Assembly (NCBI GenBank): GCA_913774715.1
Contig: CAJYHS010000025.1
Location: forward strand, 1-43,712
Direction: 5' to 3'
Source of the DNA: an uncultured Siphonobacter sp.
GTDB lineage: Bacteria > Bacteroidota > Bacteroidia > Cytophagales > Spirosomataceae
DNA: 43,712 nt
In this document: positions 40,750 to 43,712 of the stretch, piece after piece
Numbering within the stretch: the stretch's first letter is position 1
Layout of the letters: each line of letters opens with the position of its first letter
The notes under the pieces: model-generated
Database searches by the model: none
Told to the model about the DNA's origin: nothing
The model's input: the letters and a program-made list of their open reading frames with translations, nothing else
Made by a program: the position numbers and the translations under genes

Positions 40750-42417
40750 ATGAAACATACCGCTCTAAAAGTTGGCCTGCTCACAACCTGCCTGGTTGGA
40801 GGTCTCGGGTTATTCTCCTTTACTGATCCGGGAGAGCGGACATTCGAGATTATGAAGAATCTCGACATTTTTGCTACCCTTTTTAAAGAACTCAATACGT
40901 ACTATGTAGACGATGTTAATCCCAACAAAACAATGCGTACGGGGATTGACGCGATGCTTAAAAACCTTGATCCGTATACGGTGTATTACCCCGAAGACGA
41001 CATTGAGGACTACATGACCATGACGACTGGGAAGTATAACGGAATTGGTATTCTGACTCAGCAGCGTCAGGATAAATTTCTGGTTATCATGGTTTATGAA
41101 GGAACGCCCGCTGAAAAGGCAGGGGTTCGGATTGGTGATGAAATTCTGAAAATTGATGGGCTTGATGTGAAAAAACCGGGCGTCAGTGTAGATAAATTAA
41201 TGAAGGGTCAGACAGGTACGGCTGTAAAACTGAGCCTTCGACGTTTCGGGCAGGATAATACGGAAGAAATTAGCGTTAACCGTGATGTAGTCAAAATGTC
41301 AAACGTACCTTACTATGGTATGATTAATGAAGAAATTGGCTATATCGACCTTAAGGACTTTACCGGAACGGCTTCAAAAGAAGTGCGTCAGGCCTTTACC
41401 GACTTGAAAGGAAAAGGAATGAAAAAGGTAATTCTGGATCTTCGGGATAACCCAGGCGGTCTGCTCAATATGGCCGTAGATATTTCTAATATTTTCGTCA
41501 ATAAGGATTCCGAAATCGTAAGTACGAAAGGAAAAGTGAGCGAGTGGAATAAAACCTACACGGCTCTGAATCCAGCGATGGACGCAGATATGCCCTTGGT
41601 TGTTTTAACGAACAGCCGGAGTGCTTCCGCAGCCGAAATTGTGGCTGGTGTTATTCAGGACTATGACCGTGGCGTATTGGTAGGTCAACGAAGTTTTGGA
41701 AAAGGGCTAGTGCAGATTACCCGTGACTTAAGTTATAACAGTAAGCTGAAAATCACGACGGCGAAATATTACATTCCTTCGGGGCGTTGCATTCAGGCAA
41801 TTGACTACGGACACCGTAACTCTGATGGCTCCGTAGGTAAAATTCCTGACTCCTTACAAACGGCTTTTAAAACCAAGAAGAGCGGCCGTACTGTTTACGA
41901 TGGCGGTGGTATTGCTCCTGATGTACTGGTAGATCATCCGCTCCAGTCAGCTATTTTAACGAGCTTGTATCGGAAAGGTTACATTTTCGAATACGCTAAT
42001 AAATATCGTTTTGATCACTCCAGCATTAAACCCGGTCGTGATTTTACCTTGTCTGACGCTGAATATCAAGAATTTACTAAGTGGCTGGGTGATAAGGATT
42101 ACGACTATACGACTGATGTCGAGCGTAAATTTGAAGAGCTGGAAGCATCCGCTAAAAAGGAAAAGTATTATGATGTTGTTCAGGAACAGCTCAAGGCTTT
42201 AAAAACGAAATTTGCCCATAGTAAGGACTCTGATTTACTGAAATTTAAGGATGAAATCAGGTATATGCTGGAGCAGGAAATTATTCTTCGTTATTACCTG
42301 CAAAAGGGGCTGCGAGAACATTCGTTCAGTAAAGATCCTGAGATTTTAGCCTCTCTGAAGGTGTTTCAGGATATGAATAAGTACCAAAGTATTCTCAAAA
42401 ACGGAACCCAAAAATAA
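40750..42417 (+). CDS. C-terminal processing peptidase (S41 family)
   Basis: Protein of 555 aa. A signal/anchor segment (7-24) leads to an N-terminal helical region, a PDZ domain (about 90-165, GIGILTQQ ... GTPAEKAGVRIGDEIL), and the S41 protease core with the motif NSRSASAAEIVAG (Ser293) and RSFGKGLVQ (Lys318), the Ser/Lys catalytic dyad 25 residues apart as in Prc/CtpA. A ~150-residue C-terminal helical extension follows. It would trim or degrade envelope proteins in the periplasm. Its neighbour upstream is rnpA; a strong terminator follows. Confidence 0.94.
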   Translation: MKHTALKVGLLTTCLVGGLGLFSFTDPGERTFEIMKNLDIFATLFKELNTYYVDDVNPNKTMRTGIDAMLKNLDPYTVYYPEDDIEDYMTMTTGKYNGIGILTQQRQDKFLVIMVYEGTPAEKAGVRIGDEILKIDGLDVKKPGVSVDKLMKGQTGTAVKLSLRRFGQDNTEEISVNRDVVKMSNVPYYGMINEEIGYIDLKDFTGTASKEVRQAFTDLKGKGMKKVILDLRDNPGGLLNMAVDISNIFVNKDSEIVSTKGKVSEWNKTYTALNPAMDADMPLVVLTNSRSASAAEIVAGVIQDYDRGVLVGQRSFGKGLVQITRDLSYNSKLKITTAKYYIPSGRCIQAIDYGHRNSDGSVGKIPDSLQTAFKTKKSGRTVYDGGGIAPDVLVDHPLQSAILTSLYRKGYIFEYANKYRFDHSSIKPGRDFTLSDAEYQEFTKWLGDKDYDYTTDVERKFEELEASAKKEKYYDVVQEQLKALKTKFAHSKDSDLLKFKDEIRYMLEQEIILRYYLQKGLREHSFSKDPEILASLKVFQDMNKYQSILKNGTQK

Positions 42418-42427
42418 CTTTTACCAG

Positions 42428-42461
42428 AAGAGTTCAGTGTTTAACAGCTGAACTCTTTTTT
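42428..42461 (+). terminator. Terminator of S41 peptidase gene
   Basis: A 10-bp perfect stem (42428-42437 with 42448-42457), 10-nt loop and T-run, 10 bp after the stop. Confidence 0.88.
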
Positions 42462-42585
42462 AATAGGTGGGCTGATTATAGGCATTTAGAAAGTAGAGTT
42501 TTCGTTGATTTTTAGTTTAGTGGGTTGGATTCAGAGGTCTGATCTGTGTAGTATTGTTACTTGATTTTTATTAAAATTAGCGAAG

Positions 42586-43446
42586 ATGAAGCCATCTTTT
42601 GAACATATAGATGCTTTACCCGACAGCTCATTTACGTTCCGAGAGCATATTTTGCAGGCGTTTGACGCACCCTACCATTTTCACCCGGAAGTAGAGTTGA
42701 CGCTCATTCTCTCAAGCCGAGGCAAGCGATTCGTGGGTACTAATGTATCGAATTTTGAGGCAGGGGATTTAGTTCTTATGGGACCGAATGTGCCTCATTA
42801 CTGGAAGAATGAAAATAATACGGATCCTGCTCACTCGATTGTTATTCAGTTCAAAGAAGAATTTCTAGGAACTGACTTTTTCAAAAAGCCTGAGTTCTTA
42901 CCCATTGCCCGGCTGCTTCAAAAGGCAAAATCGGGCCTGCATTTTTATGGAAGAACGGCAGAGCTGGCTAGTAAAGAACTGCAATACTTATTGAAAGCGA
43001 GTCACTTTCACCGGTTACTGGGCTTGTTGGATTTACTGCATACCCTAACAGAAAGTGAAGAGGTTAATGTGCTGGATACCAGTCAGTTTTTTGCCCAACT
43101 TCCCAAAACGGATTACGAGCGACTGAATAAGATTTATGCGTATATGTCCGAGAATTTCCGGCATGAAATTCGGCTGGATACCATCTCCGAGCTGATTAAC
43201 ATGACGCCACAGTCTTTTTGTCGATATTATAAGAAAGTAACGAAGAAGACCTTTATTGACTCACTCAATGAATATCGCATTCGTTACGCCAGTCAGTTAT
43301 TAGTATCAGATGGCGATTTAACGGTGTCGGAGGTCTGTTTTCAAAGCGGCTTTGGCAATATCTCTCATTTCAATCGACAGTTTCGTCAAACCACGGGTTT
43401 AGCTCCTCTTCAGTATCGAAATGAATTTCTGAAAACAGGGGTATAA
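42586..43446 (+). CDS. AraC-family transcriptional regulator with cupin domain
   Basis: Protein of 286 aa. N-terminal cupin sensor (about 1-100): YHFHPEVELTLILSSRGKRFVG and FEAGDLVLMGPNVPHYW hold the typical His/Glu strands of sugar-sensing AraC regulators. The C-terminal ~100 residues are two helix-turn-helix motifs (LDTISELINMTPQSFCRYYKK and VSEVCFQSGFGNISHFNRQFRQTTGLAPLQYR). It would activate a gene set in response to a small ligand. No sugar gene is adjacent, so the target is unknown; with the two SusCD operons in the window a link is possible but unproven. Confidence 0.93.
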   Translation: MKPSFEHIDALPDSSFTFREHILQAFDAPYHFHPEVELTLILSSRGKRFVGTNVSNFEAGDLVLMGPNVPHYWKNENNTDPAHSIVIQFKEEFLGTDFFKKPEFLPIARLLQKAKSGLHFYGRTAELASKELQYLLKASHFHRLLGLLDLLHTLTESEEVNVLDTSQFFAQLPKTDYERLNKIYAYMSENFRHEIRLDTISELINMTPQSFCRYYKKVTKKTFIDSLNEYRIRYASQLLVSDGDLTVSEVCFQSGFGNISHFNRQFRQTTGLAPLQYRNEFLKTGV

Positions 43447-43454
43447 TTAGGTTT

Positions 43455-43472
43455 GCCCCGCAAGGGCTTTTT
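43455..43472 (+). terminator. Short terminator after AraC gene
   Basis: GCCC (43455-43458) pairs with GGGC (43464-43467), followed by T5. A weak but well-placed hairpin. Confidence 0.5.
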
Positions 43473-43486
43473 CTAAAAGTATCATA

Positions 43487-43534
43487 AAAGCCAATCGGGC
43501 CCGACTTATATGCAAGTCGGGCCCGATTGGCTTT
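43487..43534. terminator. Long bidirectional terminator
   Basis: Perfect 21-bp inverted repeat (43487-43507 with 43514-43534) with a 6-nt loop, between convergent genes. Each arm contains the palindrome TCGGGCCCGA. Confidence 0.85.
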
Positions 43535-43563
43535 ATAAACAAACGAAGCTTTTAAAGGCTTGC

Positions 43564-43712
43564 TTATTTTTTTTCGAGTAACTGAAAGAACTCATCCAGA
43601 CGCGGGGTGAGGATAATCTCGGTTCTGCGGTTGAGTTTGCGTCCGGCGGCACTCTTGTTGGAGTCCTTGGGTTCAAACTCACCCTTCCCAGCGGCGGTCA
43701 GACGAGCGGGAT
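43564..43712 (-). CDS. OmpA/MotB-like protein, C-terminal fragment
   Basis: Only the last 48 residues are in the window; the rest lies beyond the right edge. The frame ends at TAA (43564-43566). The visible sequence (GEFEPKDSNKSAAGRK, LNRRTEIILTPRLDEFF) is the C-terminal end of an OmpA/MotB peptidoglycan-binding domain: the SNxxxxGRxxNRRTEIIL pattern is characteristic. It would belong to a cell-envelope protein related to MotB or the coiled-coil OmpA proteins of Bacteroidota. The N-terminal architecture cannot be seen. Confidence 0.85.
   Translation of the reverse strand, partial: PARLTAAGKGEFEPKDSNKSAAGRKLNRRTEIILTPRLDEFFQLLEKK

Overview
The window looks like chromosome of a Bacteroidota bacterium, most likely order Cytophagales (Spirosoma/Siphonobacter-like). 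This rests on two SusC/SusD outer-membrane transporter pairs, many short signal-peptide-II lipoproteins, a Bacteroidota-type arginine decarboxylase, a BshC (bacillithiol) protein, an Mpl-type ligase, and promoters matching the Bacteroidota pattern (-33 TTG/TTTG, -7 TAnnTTTG). The genus is inference. I see no phage, transposase, CRISPR array or rRNA.

Layout. 1-4240 is an envelope/secreted block: a lipoprotein DNA/RNA non-specific endonuclease, two lipoproteins of unknown role, a small acidic protein and an eight-bladed PQQ-like propeller lipoprotein. 4440-4610 holds tRNA-Asn with its own promoter and terminator. 4627-8131 has a PH-domain membrane protein, rsmG and a family-2 glycosyltransferase leftward, with tgt diverging rightward. 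8321-9802 is an OmpA-type protein. 9888-14283 runs leftward: serS, lysC, ribH, a membrane-anchored TPR protein and a 38-residue lipoprotein that is easily missed. speA (leftward) and mpl (rightward) diverge around 15.9-16.15 kb. 17.7-21.3 kb has a small secreted protein, rimO and bshC. Then come a secreted lipase-like hydrolase (leftward) and a cystathionine gamma-synthase/lyase-type enzyme (rightward).

23.9-34.7 kb is the accessory core: two leftward SusC/SusD operons, the first with a third small lipoprotein. Both susC genes have the same type of promoter, leaders of about 240-270 nt, and two identical 12-bp leader motifs, but different sequences upstream of the promoter (an inverted repeat at susC-1, a 9-bp direct repeat 21 bp apart at susC-2). 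No glycoside hydrolase or sigma/anti-sigma pair lies next to them, so the substrate is unknown.

34.85-43.7 kb contains an SDR oxidoreductase, a LytS/LytTR two-component pair, an OmpR/HisKA two-component pair, rnpA, a C-terminal processing protease (S41), an AraC-family regulator, and the C-terminal end of an OmpA/MotB-like protein cut by the window edge.

The best candidates for something undescribed are the paired SusC leaders and their operator-like repeats, a mirrored cluster of ten GTTTGA/TCAAAC words between ribH and lysC, a 160-bp foldback repeat related to a shorter copy 1.8 kb away, a terminator-like hairpin between the divergent speA and mpl genes that ends no visible gene, and a Tgt lacking the usual zinc cysteines.
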